In this document: positions 63,832 through 64,000 of the stretch, piece by piece | Layout of the letters: every line of letters starts with the position of its first letter | Position numbering within the stretch: position 1 is the stretch's first letter | DNA from: Neptunicella sp048268085 | GTDB lineage: Bacteria; Pseudomonadota; Gammaproteobacteria; Enterobacterales; Alteromonadaceae | Length of the DNA: 64,000 nucleotides | Assembly (NCBI RefSeq): GCF_048268085.1 | Contig: NZ_JBLWWF010000008.1 | Coordinates: forward strand, 1 to 64,000 | Direction: 5' to 3' | Made by a program: the position numbers and the translations under genes | Notes under the pieces: generated by a model | The model's input: the letters and a program-made list of their open reading frames with translations, nothing else | Told to the model about the DNA's origin: nothing | Database searches by the model: none

Positions 63832-64000
63832 TTTGTACTATAAAACCTATATTGCTTAATTATAAATTTCTTTTTCAAAAGTAATTCTTTCAAGGTTGTT
63901 AAGGCTATTGTGTTGGCATCTTTTAAATTGGGTATAATTTCAAAAAGGCGTTTATTAAACGCTTTTTGTTTCTTAAAGTCTTTAAAAGACCCTTCGATAT
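63828..64000 (-). CDS. C-terminal end of an unknown gene leaving the window
   Basis: On the complement, a frame of 57 codons runs from the window edge to TAA at 63828-63830, overlapping the end of sspE by three bases. The visible residues include FEIIPNLKDANTIALTTLKE and end KQYRFYSTN. The AT-rich, lysine-rich style matches the island. Start and family cannot be told. Confidence 0.6.
   Translation of the reverse strand, partial: IEGSFKDFKKQKAFNKRLFEIIPNLKDANTIALTTLKELLLKKKFIIKQYRFYSTN

Noticed and set aside
1..64000. CRISPR arrays, rRNA and tRNA genes, insertion sequences
   Set aside because: Looked for regular short repeats with spacers, conserved rRNA words, tRNA arms and transposase motifs by eye; none seen, though a short or diverged tRNA could be missed without a scan.

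Overview
The window looks like chromosome from a marine gammaproteobacterium of the Alteromonadales type. Clues are a YggL homologue, a DUF2986 protein, ilvGM with a leader-peptide attenuator, two PEP-CTERM proteins, a CsgG/DUF4810/DUF799 lipoprotein trio and several polysaccharide-related secreted proteins. This placement is inferred from gene content only; no rRNA or tRNA gene was seen.

Layout. (1) 1-2715: part of an integron-type cassette array. Small one-gene cassettes, almost all encoding small membrane proteins, are separated by attC-like sites; no integrase is visible. (2) 2900-6160: a secreted protein and a DUF5060/DUF4038 glycosidase-like lipoprotein. (3) 6370-20670: housekeeping and accessory genes: a DsbA-family oxidoreductase; a PadR regulator with a membrane partner and a striking double operator; a PA2779/PA2778 pair; a DUF1428-MFS-TetR-SRPBCC operon behind two tandem palindromes; an M20 peptidase; a RIO kinase; a periplasmic binding protein; an exported 2H phosphoesterase; a cytochrome c; and a PEP-CTERM metalloprotease. 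(4) 21040-27500: a LytS/LytTR two-component pair divergent from an ABC exporter whose permease is fused to an M1 peptidase; a probable LytTR operator lies between them. (5) 27650-48640: a lone AT-rich nuclease-like gene, a GH2 beta-galactosidase, ilvL-ilvG-ilvM, an esterase, a lipoprotein operon, an AraC regulator, a degenerate-GGDEF/EAL protein, more secreted proteins and an AsmA-like protein.

(6) 48700-64000: an AT-rich defence island, the most interesting part. It encodes a single-strand DNA phosphorothioation system: SspA (cysteine desulfurase), and SspB (DUF4007), SspC (large ATPase) and SspD (PP-loop sulfurtransferase) in one minus-strand operon. Divergent from it is a plus-strand operon encoding a PLD-helicase, a 66-residue protein, a DndD-like SMC ATPase, a Dnd-associated protein 4-like protein, a two-EF-hand calmodulin-like protein and an SspE-type DUF262/DUF1524 protein. 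The core matches the published SspABCD with SspFGH and SspE theme. The EF-hand protein inside the restriction operon and a HEPN-family protein at the end of the sspBCD operon are, as far as I know, not part of the described systems and suggest an extended, possibly calcium-responsive and RNA-targeting, variant. A 38-bp direct repeat lies at the left edge of the island, and another gene enters from the right edge of the window.
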